Below, in pieces: positions 10,901 to 20,550 of a DNA stretch of 64,000 bases (within the stretch, counting starts at the first letter, position 1; each line of letters begins with the position of its first letter). This stretch comes from Catenaria anguillulae PL171 (Eukaryota > Blastocladiomycota > Blastocladiomycetes > Blastocladiales > Catenariaceae), in assembly GCA_002102555.1 (NCBI GenBank), contig MCFL01000009.1:62001-126000 (forward strand), written 5' to 3'. A program made the translations under genes and the position numbers. The notes under the pieces are model-generated. The model saw only the letters and a list, made by a program, of their open reading frames with translations, ran no database searches and was not told the DNA's origin.

Positions 10901-11630
10901 GCGTGACCATCGACACAGACTCGTTGACGCTCTTTGCCAACTTGACGAGTTCGGACGGGGCCGCAAATGGATGCAATTCACCACCAGGTCCGATGCCATA
11001 AAGCAAGCGGCACTGATGCTCCAGAAACAAAACTTGGTGTCGCAGCTCGTCTGCCTTTGGACTCCCGGTGGATCTGTTGCTCGGGCTACGACCTCCATCC
11101 AACAGGGCTGCGCCACGGTCCCGCGTGGCAGTCGATGGCGTTGACGAAGCCATGACGTCGAGCGATTGCGCAAGCAAGAGGCACGCGGCCTCGGCGGCGC
11201 CCGAGACAGCTCTGGGCACGAGCGGTGTTGCTTTGAGCGAGTTTCCGGCGATTGTCGCAAAGTGGGCAATGTGTGGCGCTGCAAACGCGCAGGCAGATGT
11301 GACTGGTGGCGGAATGTTTGCGTGAAAGTGAGGTGGAAGCGATGAAAGGACAATGACGGGAAGAGTTGAGAGTGGCTGCTCCGATTTTTGCGGCTGTTGT
11401 GATCCACGAGCCGCGAGTGAGAGTGAGAGTTGCGAAAGTGGGCCCGAGAGCAGGTACGCGGCGGTGGTTGCCAGGCGAGAATTTGCGGAAGAGGAAGCAG
11501 CGCCAGCAGCGGAAGCGAGGACCAGCGGCAATTGCGGGAACGAGGACGTGCCGGGGGACGGAATCCAATTGGACAGCGGCGGAGGCACAGCAATCGACAA
11601 GTACAGGGACGGGGAGGATTGTCTTGTCAT
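7927..11630 (-). CDS. CLEC16A / GOP-1-like protein with FPL domain (1208 aa)
   Basis: Two exons, 11630-10858 and 10780-7927, are joined across a 77-nt GTGTGT...AATAG intron; phases agree and give 1208 residues. The join produces ADRNDPVAVDTFLELNAFTT, matching the CLEC16A pattern in which a WGDQND-type motif runs into DFFLEKNMF. Next come LSQCVLDAIAAIFTN, PTLYYLLSHFANQAL (compare SLYYLLSNN) and AFPLLTHSLRALAMCTD, the place of the FPL signature. In animals and Dictyostelium this family acts in endosome-lysosome maturation and mitophagy. Two large Ser/Thr/Pro-rich inserts (about residues 350-460 and the last ~250) are unusual and likely disordered. The start ATG at 11630 is chosen over one 52 codons upstream because the hydrophobic N-terminal region follows it. 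Distances between domains should be aligned to confirm the family. Confidence 0.68.
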
Positions 11631-11949
11631 GCAGTAAACATCGACGTTAACACAGTGAACTTGCGGGTAAGTAGTCGACCGACGAGTTGGGCTTGGACCC
11701 ACGGACGAGAGAAAAATTTGGGCGATTTGGCTTTGATGGCAGAGCGCGATTGCATGAGGTTCCATTCGAGTCATCCGTTGCTCCATTCATCAAAATCAGG
11801 AATACATGCACTTAAATATTGATATTGATGTCCCTAGCGTCTGTGCAGACAAGGCCCGACATCGAGATCGGAGGCCCCTTTGCTCGCTCCCTGTTGGTTT
11901 GTGCAACTGAAGTTTGTTTGCGGGAGGGCGATGGACTGCCATCTGACTC
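11631..11949. promoter_or_regulatory. Divergent intergenic region between CLEC16A-like and ankyrin-like genes
   Basis: The two genes are transcribed away from each other, so both promoters should lie here. An A/T-rich CTTAAATATTGATATTG near 11811-11828 is the best TATA-like candidate for the rightward gene. Confidence 0.4.
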
Positions 11950-14295
11950 ATGCTCCCCCGCCGCACAACGTTAACAGTCCACTCAGTTGCTCCCATGCAT
12001 GCTGCGCAATACATGAACGCATCTGATCATCGCACAATGCTGTCAACTCCTCCATCCGCTGCATCTGCCGCACCGGCGGCCCCACCACTCCCATCCGAAC
12101 TCATAGAGCTCCTGCTCACATGTTTGTTGCGCAAAACCAAGCTCGACTGCCTCTGGGAACCCGAACCCATCCTGCAAGTGCTCAACGTTGTCTCCCGCAA
12201 CGAAATGCCGAATCTCACAAAGCAATTGTTGTGGGATTTCGCCTGGATTGACATGGATGTTGCGAGCCGCATTGGCGATTTGAGTTTGCTCAAGTTCATG
12301 CTTGATTGGAGCAAGCGGCCGAATGGCCGACTGTTGCAGTATACTACCGATGCAATTACGCATGCCAGCGGCTCTGCACACATTCATGTTCTGGATTGGT
12401 GGTTTTTCGAGTCGAATGTGTGGATTTGCTGGACTGTACAAGCTGTGGACAAGGCCAGCGCACAAGGACATGTTTCCGTGCTTGATTGGTGGTTCAAATC
12501 GGGATTGAAGCTCAAGTATTCTGAACAGGCCATGGACAGCGCCAGCGGAAACGGCCATGTTGCCGTGTTGGCATGGTGGCTCAAGAATTCACGACACCTC
12601 AAGTACTCGGATGCGGCTCTGTGTTCCGCCGCAAAAAATGGCCACTTGAAGGCTCTGCAGTGGTGGGCAGACTCTGGCTTGCCGCTCAAGGCCCGGGGAC
12701 TGGTCCTTGGTGCGCTGCAAAGCCGCAGCAACCAGGTCATGGAACGTGTGCTTTGGATGTCAAGAAAAGACGCAAAAGCAATGCAAGGCTGGGACGTTGT
12801 GCATGAGTACTCTGAGCTGTATTCGTGCTTGGAGGACGGACGAATGGATGCTCTGGTATGGATTGATTTGCTCAGATTGCAGCTATTTCCGTCATTTAAT
12901 GACAAGAGGTACACGTCATTACTCCACCTTGTGTTTAAAACCGGCTCCATTTCTCTCCTCGAATGGCTTCGGGCAAAGCGCTGGTTGCGATGTGGTCGCT
13001 ATGGCATTTCTATTGCTTGCCAATATGGCCACATTCACGTCTTGGACTATTTGGAGTCAACCATGGCGATCGATGACAAAGTTGCACTCGAGCCCATCGA
13101 TGCTCATGTCAGGCATAGGCATGACATGATCCAGTCTTGTCCATACGATTCTGCCACCATCTCTGGTCATGTGGATGTCTTGGATTGGTTGCTCAAGCAC
13201 GACTACCCTGTCCAGGCCACAGTCAACTTTATCACAAGGGCTTGCATGTCCGGAAACCTTGCTGTCGTGAAATGGTGGTTCAGCTGCCCGCGGGACACGA
13301 ACATCGACATTGAACAGGCCATCAATGGAGCAAGCGACCGTGGACATGTGCACATTTTGGATTTCTTGGAGTGCAAGGGATGGATTAGCAGTGCTTCGAG
13401 GTTCAGTTTGCATGTCCAAAACTGGACAGTTGATGTGCTTGAATGGTGGTATCGTCGCTTTCCGCAGCTGCTTCGCGAAACGAATCTTGTCATTGATTCC
13501 TCAATGGCCAACGGTGACTCGCTTGAAATGCTTGACTGGTGGGTGTCTCACAGACTTTCGTACTTCACGGACTTCACGGACTTCACAGACTTCCCGGTCT
13601 ACGCAATTGACTTGTGCCACGACGCAGCTGGGAATGGGCAGCTTGAGTTTCTGCGCTGGTGCCGTGTGCATAAGTTGATAGAGACGCCGATTAACGCTGG
13701 TCCAGGCGAAGACGTGACAATTCTCGACTGTCGTGATGGATTGAGAAGTCTGGTCCTCAGCTGGAATTGGTGGTTGGAGCAACATGGTTGTCAACGTTCA
13801 ACGAAAAAAATCAGGTTGCAAGAGTGGGACATAAATGTGCCTGTGCTGCTGCTGGCGAGTTTGGAGCGCAAGAAAGTGTTTTCTCGCACCAAGATCGAAT
13901 GGGAATGGGTACACTACGAAATCTACTACTGGACGATTCAAGTGTCACTCGAATCTCTTGTCACTCAGGGCGACATTGCCGATTTGGATTGTATGGTGCG
14001 ACTCGGCTTGCCCTTTTTTTTCGACGTGACGGCAGGTACAATGGAGACACTGGATTCCTTGGTTGCTAAGCCTGACATGACGTTTGCTTTGCTCAATCGC
14101 GCATCCAAGTACGACCACTTGTCGCTTTTGCACTGGTGGAAGGAAACACTACCACTTTGCTTCTTTGTTCCAAGTACAGCAGCGTCGGTCCGCCAAGCAA
14201 CCAAATGGAGTGACGAAGTGAAAAAGTGGTGGCTCAAGGTCCTACTTGATGATGCATCAACTCGGTTCCCACGAATCAATGTGGACCTGTCGTGA
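11950..14295 (+). CDS. Large degenerate ankyrin-repeat protein of a lineage family
   Basis: An intact 781-residue single exon. After a Pro/Ala-rich lead comes LPSELIELLLTCLLRKTK, an F-box-like or helical cap. Degenerate ankyrin-type units of about 30-35 residues follow, with recurring cores such as HIHVLDWWFFES, HVSVLDWWFKSGLKLKYS, HVAVLAWWLKNSRHLKYS, HLKALQWWADSGLPLK and HVDVLDWLLKHD. The paired tryptophans before a short turn are typical of this fungal-type family and differ from canonical ankyrin GADVN turns. No catalytic domain is seen; a scaffold or substrate-receptor role is a guess. Downstream ATGs at 11995 and 12037 are also possible starts. Two broken relatives lie at 6125-6725 and 17290-18560, so this is a local multicopy family of which this copy alone is open. 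Confidence 0.75.
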   Translation: MLPRRTTLTVHSVAPMHAAQYMNASDHRTMLSTPPSAASAAPAAPPLPSELIELLLTCLLRKTKLDCLWEPEPILQVLNVVSRNEMPNLTKQLLWDFAWIDMDVASRIGDLSLLKFMLDWSKRPNGRLLQYTTDAITHASGSAHIHVLDWWFFESNVWICWTVQAVDKASAQGHVSVLDWWFKSGLKLKYSEQAMDSASGNGHVAVLAWWLKNSRHLKYSDAALCSAAKNGHLKALQWWADSGLPLKARGLVLGALQSRSNQVMERVLWMSRKDAKAMQGWDVVHEYSELYSCLEDGRMDALVWIDLLRLQLFPSFNDKRYTSLLHLVFKTGSISLLEWLRAKRWLRCGRYGISIACQYGHIHVLDYLESTMAIDDKVALEPIDAHVRHRHDMIQSCPYDSATISGHVDVLDWLLKHDYPVQATVNFITRACMSGNLAVVKWWFSCPRDTNIDIEQAINGASDRGHVHILDFLECKGWISSASRFSLHVQNWTVDVLEWWYRRFPQLLRETNLVIDSSMANGDSLEMLDWWVSHRLSYFTDFTDFTDFPVYAIDLCHDAAGNGQLEFLRWCRVHKLIETPINAGPGEDVTILDCRDGLRSLVLSWNWWLEQHGCQRSTKKIRLQEWDINVPVLLLASLERKKVFSRTKIEWEWVHYEIYYWTIQVSLESLVTQGDIADLDCMVRLGLPFFFDVTAGTMETLDSLVAKPDMTFALLNRASKYDHLSLLHWWKETLPLCFFVPSTAASVRQATKWSDEVKKWWLKVLLDDASTRFPRINVDLS
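13564..13590 (+). repeat. Three tandem 9-bp units inside the ankyrin-like gene
   Basis: Unit TTCACGGAC occurs three times (third copy has one change), encoding Phe-Thr-Asp repeats in frame, so unit number can vary without breaking the protein. Confidence 0.7.
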
Positions 14296-14604
14296 TTCTT
14301 TTGCATCCGCTGTACTTTTGTTTTTGCTCCTCCACGAGTCTTGTATGTCAGTATGGATTTATCCGCCATTTAGTCGATCATTGCAGATGTCATTGCAATC
14401 GTTCTGTAAGTACAATATCATTTAATAGCTTGGAAGACAGACGAACAGCAGCATGCTTTTGGGGAGTAAAAATACACAGAAACTTTTGAATCGATCACAC
14501 CCACACCCATACCCACACCAAGAGAGAGAAAGAAAGAGTCACACCCAAAGAAACTAAATACAAGAATATGTACACACTACGCTACTGGCTCGCGGTATCC
14601 GTCT
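14296..14604. other. Intergenic between convergent genes
   Basis: 3' flanks of the ankyrin-like gene and SMB copy 1. A CACACCCAYACCC-type short repeat near 14500-14520 is the only structure seen. Confidence 0.5.
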
Positions 14605-16533
14605 TGATTTCAAAGCGGCAACTGTGGGACAATCCGATTGCCCCTTGCATCCACCACATCGAGCCACTTTTTCCCGTCCCAGATCTTGCGCAAGTGACCT
14701 GCCCGGGTGGGTGTGACGCGGTAGTTGGCATTCTTGGCAACCTCGTCATAGTTTTCGTCCAACCGACGCGGCGACACATCCGATTCGGGAATGGCCATGG
14801 TCACCACGTCCACTGTCGACAGCTTGGCATCCGTCACGGCCCATGTGCGACCCGTTGTCGGATCCCACGGCAACTTGCCCGTCTTTGGCTCCTTGACCAG
14901 CTTGGCACTAAACACGGCTGGCAGCTTGCCGTCGGGTGTGCCAGCAGCAGCTGCACGTGCACCCAGCGCCATCTTGTACGCGGCCTCTGCCGAGTCGCCG
15001 CTCACCTCGGCATAGTAGAGCACGTCCCAGGGCTTCGGGTGCACCTGGATCGTGATGGGATCCGAAGGCGGCATTTCGCCAATGGCCACGCGCACCTTGG
15101 CAGGCACCTTGACGGCATTTTTGAACGTGGACATGCTCGACACGGTAGCGCCTGATGATGGGTCGACGGTCGACTTGAGGGCCACCACGTCGTAGCCGCT
15201 GGTGCACTGGCGCAGTTCCCATTGCGGCATGACCGTGATGCCGACCTCGCCTGGCCGCGGGCGGGGCACGCGCAGCACGTCTTCAAACACGCAGTTGCGC
15301 ACGGCCAGCAGCGTCGTGTCCTTTGTGGGTCCAGCCGACGAGCCCATGACAGCGACTTCGACCTTGTGGAACTCGGGCAAGCGGTCGGCACCGGCGGGCT
15401 TGGCATCGGCAATGGCGAGCTTGGCCGACGACGCAAACGAGGCAGTGCTGAGTGCAAAGTCGCGGTAGTCGTCGCAGCACCGGCCAGTCAGCGTGCACGA
15501 GGCGGTGCAGTGGCAGTCCATGATGGTCATGCCCGTGAAGGTGGCAGCACACGAGGTGGAGCTTGCGCGTTTTTCTGTCGACGAATCGGAAGGACGGAAT
15601 GGGTTGTTAGCTCCTATATGTTGATCAGAGACGGATCGCGGTGGAGAAGAATGTACGAACTGAGAGGGGCAGCCGTTGCGACTTGAGTGGAAGCAAGCAA
15701 GGCTATGGAGAGAAGAGAGAGAAGATGCATCATGGTGATGATGATGATGATGATGTTGATGTTGGAGATTGAGAATTGGATTGATTGAATGTTTGGTTGG
15801 GTTGAATGGAAGTTGGATTGGATGTGGAATCAGTCAAAAGTTGGGATAGAGACGAGGGTCGGCCGCTCCTATTTGTACCCATTGGCAAACCTCGGCAAGT
15901 ACATAGGCAGCCGTGGGGGCCTGTCTTCAGAAGACTGGTCGGACGATTCCGTTGACAAGAGAGTTGTGGGAAACGAAAGAAGTTGTCAGAGTCCGGTTTC
16001 CGCAGTCCACTTCATTTCATTTCATTTCGCACTAGTGGTAGGGTTAGTAGTATCCAACCGCTCGATTCAAAAGCCCTGCACACGGTCCGACAAAGAAGGA
16101 TCCCACCTGCTTTCACTCTGCTCCCGAAAGGCTCCGCCCGAGTCATCACCCATAGGTAGGTCGGTCGTCCAAGTTTTGCCGACTCGTCGGAAAACGGGGG
16201 GGGGGTCACCTCAATGTGACTCAAGTCGATCACTTCATGATCCCAAAGTTATATTTAATCCTGCCCAACTCTGTCAAGATATTGGTCGTATGTACTACTG
16301 GCCACAGCTGAATTGCGATGCACAGCTGCGATTGCCCGAAAGCTGCTGGTTGCAACGCAGTTGATGCACGAAGAGCCCATGTCTCACATTCACGACTTTG
16401 ATCGTTGCTGTCTGCTGATTGGACAAGGACGCGAATCGCGCACATGCTCGCCGAAAACAAGCTCTCTTCCCTCTTCCGTACGTTGCTCGTTGCAATTTGC
16501 CATTGCCGGGCATGAATCGTGACGCATGGTGAC
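14605..16533 (-). repeat. Inverted repeat arm 1 (pairs with 26382-28302)
   Basis: Read on the minus strand, this 1929-bp block matches 26382-28302 nearly base for base over both the SMB-like gene and about 800 bp upstream. Similarity stops sharply: just past the stop codon at 14605 (28302 in the other arm), and at the GTCACCATG motif at 16525-16533 (26382-26390). Differences seen include scattered substitutions, a 4-nt indel in the intron and a homopolymer length change (10 G at 16196-16205 against 6 C at 26710-26715). The arms are about 9.85 kb apart and point outward. Confidence 0.93.
14610..15733 (-). CDS. Secreted somatomedin-B-like protein, copy 1
   Basis: Exons 15733-15661 and 15574-14610 join across an 86-nt intron (GTTCGT...GACAG), giving 345 residues in phase. 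Residues 1-22 are a signal peptide (LLSLLSIALLASTQVATA). The join makes KKRASS, a possible Kex2-type site. Then comes a cysteine cluster C-x-C-x3-C-x5-CC-DDY (DCHCTASCTLTGRCCDDY), which matches part of the somatomedin-B pattern, but only six cysteines are seen where eight are usual. The remaining ~290 residues match no family I know. Read straight through, the intron holds a stop and a 4-nt deletion relative to copy 2, so splicing is required here. Copy 2 differs by about five residues (S/T, P/S and three K/R). Likely an exported or wall-associated protein. Confidence 0.72.
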
Positions 16534-17289
16534 AGATCCCGAGTAGGTACATAGGTCGCCGAAATGAAAGCTCAATCGCGCCGGTGACTTTGGGAGGTGA
16601 CTAAGTTGACCCATTTGGGACTGCGACTCTTGCTTGCCTATACCTACCTGACCGACTCTATTGTGTTATTGGAAGTTGTTGCAATTCTTTTGTTGAGCGA
16701 CCTGCTGGCAGTGACCTGGCAGTTACATGCCAATCACTTCTGTGCGGCGTTGTCAACGACTTATCATGCACAACTTGAGACATCGCCGAATGCCGCGAAA
16801 TGCATGAGCTATACTGATGGGTACTGCACTTGTTTAGAGGCGGTGGAAGTTTCGAGGTTTTGAAGCCTTCAACATCGTGGGCAATTTTGCGTTTGAAGGC
16901 TCCGAGTCACCATGCGAGCCCCGGGTCCGTTGATCTCCTCCCGGTCGTTCGCTTTTGGGGCGGTCGGTAGTTGAGCTGTCATCCTTCATACACTCCCATC
17001 ATTGGCTCACGAAAAGTCGTGGGTGACTCAAGTACGTGCCGTCGTCATTCTGGACATGCCAGTCAGTGGCCGTCCGAACTGACCTGAGCGACGTCTGGCC
17101 GGGGGTCCGGGTCCAGAACTTGCATTGACATCCGCGCGCGCTAATGAGGTCCTCATTTCATGTGAAATGGAGCGTATCGTCAATGAAACTCAATGCAATA
17201 TGTAACTCCTCGTCTCATGAAAGTATTCTTTACCCTCACCCGCTCTCAAACGGACCTCTGACGCCACCATCACCACCTCACCGAGCGTC
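16534..17289. other. Unassigned region between inverted arm 1 and pseudogene
   Basis: No supported gene. A short hydrophobic frame at 16597-16863 lacks an ATG and any family resemblance. Confidence 0.5.
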
Positions 17290-18560
17290 ATGACCGCCAA
17301 AATGCACCGGCGCTCCCGTCCGAACTCATTGAGCTCCTGCTCACATCTTTGTTGCGCAAACCCAAGCTCGACTGCCTCAGGGAACCCGAGCCGATCGTAC
17401 GGGTGCTCAAGGTCGTGTCCCGTCATGGCATGCCCGCCCTCACCAAGCAATTGTTGTGGGAATTTGCCCGGATCGACATGGATTTGGCCAGTCGCATTGG
17501 CGACCTCGATGCTCAAGTTCATGCTCAATTGGAGCAAGCAGCCGCATGGCCGCCCGGCGCAGTATACTCCAAAGGCCATCACGTATGCCTCTTCGAATGA
17601 ATTTGCCCATGTACTGGAATGGTGGTATGTCCGGTCGGAAATCAAGATTTGCTAGGATGATGACGCTGTGGACGAGGCCAGCGCTCAAGGACATGTGGAT
17701 GTGTTTGCTTGGTGGTTGAAATCCGGCGTGATCTTCAATTATTCGGAATCGGCCATGGATGGCGCCAGCGGCACGTTGCTGTATTGACACGGTGGTTGAA
17801 GCATTTGCAACAGCCCAGGTGTTCGGATTTGGCTCTTTACTTCGCGGCTCAGAATGGGCACGTTAATGTGCTTCGTTGGTGGGAAACGAGCGGGTAAGGC
17901 TTGCGAGTTGGCTGTTGGTGCACGACATCGGCGCAACAATGACAAGGTGCTTGAATGGATTCTTCGCTTGACAAGGAACATTGCCGAGGATGAGCTGCTG
18001 ATCGGAAGTGGTAATGTGAATTGACTTCGCATGTTCAAGGAAAGTCGAATGATGTGTTTGTCTGGGCGGCCATGCTTGACTTGACGCTGCTCGGTTCGTT
18101 CAATGGCGGGGAGTACCATCGTTTGCTAGAGAACATGGTTGCGAGTGGCTGCATTGGAAGCTTGGAATTGTTGCCCCAACAGCAACAGCTACATAGACCA
18201 ATGACTTGACTTGGGATTGCAGGCAAGCATGGGCTGGTTCATGTGATGGTGTATCTTGACCGCTTAATGCTCGTTGACCCCGCACTTGTCATGAACCAGG
18301 TTGCTGTTACTCAGACGTTGGCGAACCGTACAAGGCTGTAGTCTCTCCGTATTGTGACACAACTATTGGCTATGAACAATGCTTGACCTGGCTTCTCGAG
18401 CATGATTACTCAGTTCCAAACAAGAAAGAGGAGGACCGTGTACACTGGGTAGGTGCAAGTGAAAAGCTGGAATCACTGAAGTGGTGGTGCGAGCACTTCC
18501 CAAACTGTCTTGAGCAAAGCGCGAGCCAATTGGTTGTAGATGTACGCGTGTAGGCGGGCA
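17290..18560 (+). pseudogene. Decayed, near full-length ankyrin-like family copy
   Basis: Plus-strand text matches the intact protein at 11950-14295 in order but in several frames. Near 17311-17510 it reads LPSELIELLLTSLLRKPK, LTKQLLWEFARIDMDLASR; then, shifted, LKFMLNWSKQPHGRPAQY; then EASAQGHVDVFAWWLKSG after an in-frame stop at 17653. NGHVNVLRWWETSG (about 17850) and DKVLEWILRLTRN (about 17942) follow. GKHGLVHVMVYLD (about 18220) and LESLKWWCEHFPNCL (about 18470) come last. At least four frameshifts and several stops break it. It lies inside the inverted-repeat spacer, next to arm 1. Confidence 0.82.
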
Positions 18561-18955
18561 AGCAGTGACATGGAATAACTGGACCAGCCTTCATTCGTCC
18601 GGACGCCGCACGTGCTCGACAAGGAACATGTTGGGCCGGTCACTGGCTGTCTGGGAATGGTGGTAAAAATATGAGGGACAGCAACATATTTACTGGATGT
18701 GTTGGAAGTATGGACGCTGAGCACAGACGACAGCAACACCAATCACCCGAAGTGGCAATTAACCTGACGTTGACTTGGGTTCGGCACTAACTCACAAACG
18801 CGGGACAATAATCATCGCCACTGCGAAAGGCAACTCAAGGAGCGTGTGCATAGACAATCCACGCAACAAAATGACATGTGCATTGCGGAAAAAAAGGCAA
18901 CAGACAAACATCAAGTCGCGCATCCGACACAAGCCAATCAATAGCAACAAGAGCC
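18561..18955. other. Intergenic
   Basis: Possible remnant tail of the ankyrin-like pseudogene, then the eL32 3' flank. Nothing else recognised. Confidence 0.5.
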
Positions 18956-19559
18956 TTACTCCTGCTCCTCGGTCCTGAGGCGGGCATGGCCGTTGGTCAA
19001 GACAATCTGCAACTGACGGGCACGCTCGACAATGGCGGCGCGCTTTTGGGCAGACACGTTGTGGGCCACCTCAGCAGCGTACGTCTTGTTGTGCATGATG
19101 AGCACCTCAAGGTCCTTGGGGTTGCGCACAAGGAACTTCTTGAAGCCGTTGGGCAACATGTGGCGGGTGATCTTGTTGGATCCGTAACCAATCTTGGGCA
19201 TGCGGATCTGGCCCTTGAACCTGCGGCGGACGCGGTTATCGATACCCTTGGGCTTGCGCCACGACGGCTGTTACGTGGGCGAAAGCAATGGCGTCGATTG
19301 GTTGCGTGCGTCGAGTTGTGGGCATGAAATGAACCATGAGTTCGTGTCGGAGGTCGATTGGCGAATGGTGAAGGAGTAGGAACAAGGACGGGAATGGAAT
19401 CGGAATGGTAAGTCATGTGTCCTCATAACGAGCTTGTCCCAAGAAAACGAAGAACAAAGCGATACGTACGCCGACCTTGACGTAACGGTCCGACTGGTGG
19501 CGGGCGAAACGCTTGGTACGCTTCTTGATAATGGGCGTTTTGTTGAGTGCAGCCACCAT
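18956..19559 (-). CDS. RPL32: 60S ribosomal protein eL32
   Basis: Exons 19559-19470 and 19267-18956 join in phase 0 across a 202-nt GTACGT...AACAG intron to give 133 residues, the normal eL32 size. Exon 1 encodes [20 protein letters not shown]. Exon 2 encodes [20 protein letters not shown], then [38 protein letters not shown] and the tail [13 protein letters not shown]. All are diagnostic eL32 blocks. It is part of the large ribosomal subunit near the polypeptide exit region. The intron after codon 30 is the longest simple intron in the window, which is common for ribosomal protein genes in fungi. Confidence 0.97.
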
Positions 19560-20550
19560 CTGTACGGGTAGAAATGAGTAGACAACGACAAGGTCAGAGA
19601 TTCGATCAGGAAAAGGCGCAGTTAAGGTCGTCGGGTCCGCCAAGCTGCCGCAACGGCATTCAACTCGTGAGTGATGGGTTGAAAACGACAAGTCGCTGGT
19701 GGACATGGCTGATTTTGTCTTTCCGGGTCGTTTCACCTGCACGTGCACACCCGTTCGTCACTCCAATGGGTATCCCGAGGCAATACGCTGTCCGCTTGAC
19801 CGGCATTCGAAGACGGTGAGGACATAACGGTGCCGGGTTTCGGTCCAGTGGTTAAGCAGGGGGTGTGGGTGGGCGTCTTACACTCGGACAGGTAAGGCTG
19901 GATCCGACAGAAATGCTCGGTCTGTCCACGACGTTTGTCATTTCATATTCATCACTCGGGTTGATTGCTGGTGCGGCGGCAAAGGTAGGATATTGCAGGA
20001 AACCATAAAACAAGTGCGTGCATGCATACTTTGACAGATGTGGATGTTGCGGGAGGGGCGTTCCAGTTGTGTTGCGCTGCCAACAGACGCCTCGTGAGCT
20101 TGTCGAGTGGATGGATGGATGAGATTGGCGCGTGGGCTGGATCGGCGGACCTTGGGCAGATCGACGTTGCCTGAACGCCACACCCCCGTCGTGTTCAAGG
20201 GTTCGTGTCTATTGCAATGGCTTCCACTGCCCATCTGGCTGGCGCAAACGAGCTGCCTGCTCGCCACCGGGTTGGTGGTGAACCAGGGCAGGTTATATTG
20301 GATCATGTACACCTTGCGGGAGACGCAACAAAATTCGTTCTTTATCGAAGATGGCACCACCAGATAAAAAGGAACAAGTATCATCAAGAACAGGAGGCGA
20401 CGAGAATCTCAACTTATCCAAACGATACATACAAAAACAAGGCGTGATAAAACTCATACAACAGCAAGGAGCGAAAGCGAAAAGGAAGGAAGCAAGGAGG
20501 GAATCATTGAATCCAGGCACATAAGGAGATACAACCAAATCACACTCCAT
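19560..20550. other. Intergenic, eL32 upstream and DCP1 downstream
   Basis: About 990 bp without a recognisable protein. The eL32 promoter and 5' UTR (perhaps with an intron) should occupy the left part. Several short ORFs on both strands have no coding character. Confidence 0.45.

Noticed and set aside
9690..11786. A single 698-codon gene reading through the CLEC16A-like intron
   Set aside because: Past 10857 the frame turns into Pro/His/Ser-rich text; splicing to the 963-codon frame restores a conserved block.
14605..16533. Inverted arms as ends of one composite transposon
   Set aside because: The arms contain a cellular-type secreted protein gene, no transposase lies between them, and no target-site duplication was seen at the outer ends.
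16597..16863. 88-codon hydrophobic ORF
   Set aside because: No ATG start, no family, and lies in non-conserved DNA beside a pseudogene.
19830..19905. tRNA-like text (TCCAGTGGTTAAGC)
   Set aside because: Resembles a D-arm only; no T-arm GGTTCGA motif or acceptor stem can be formed.
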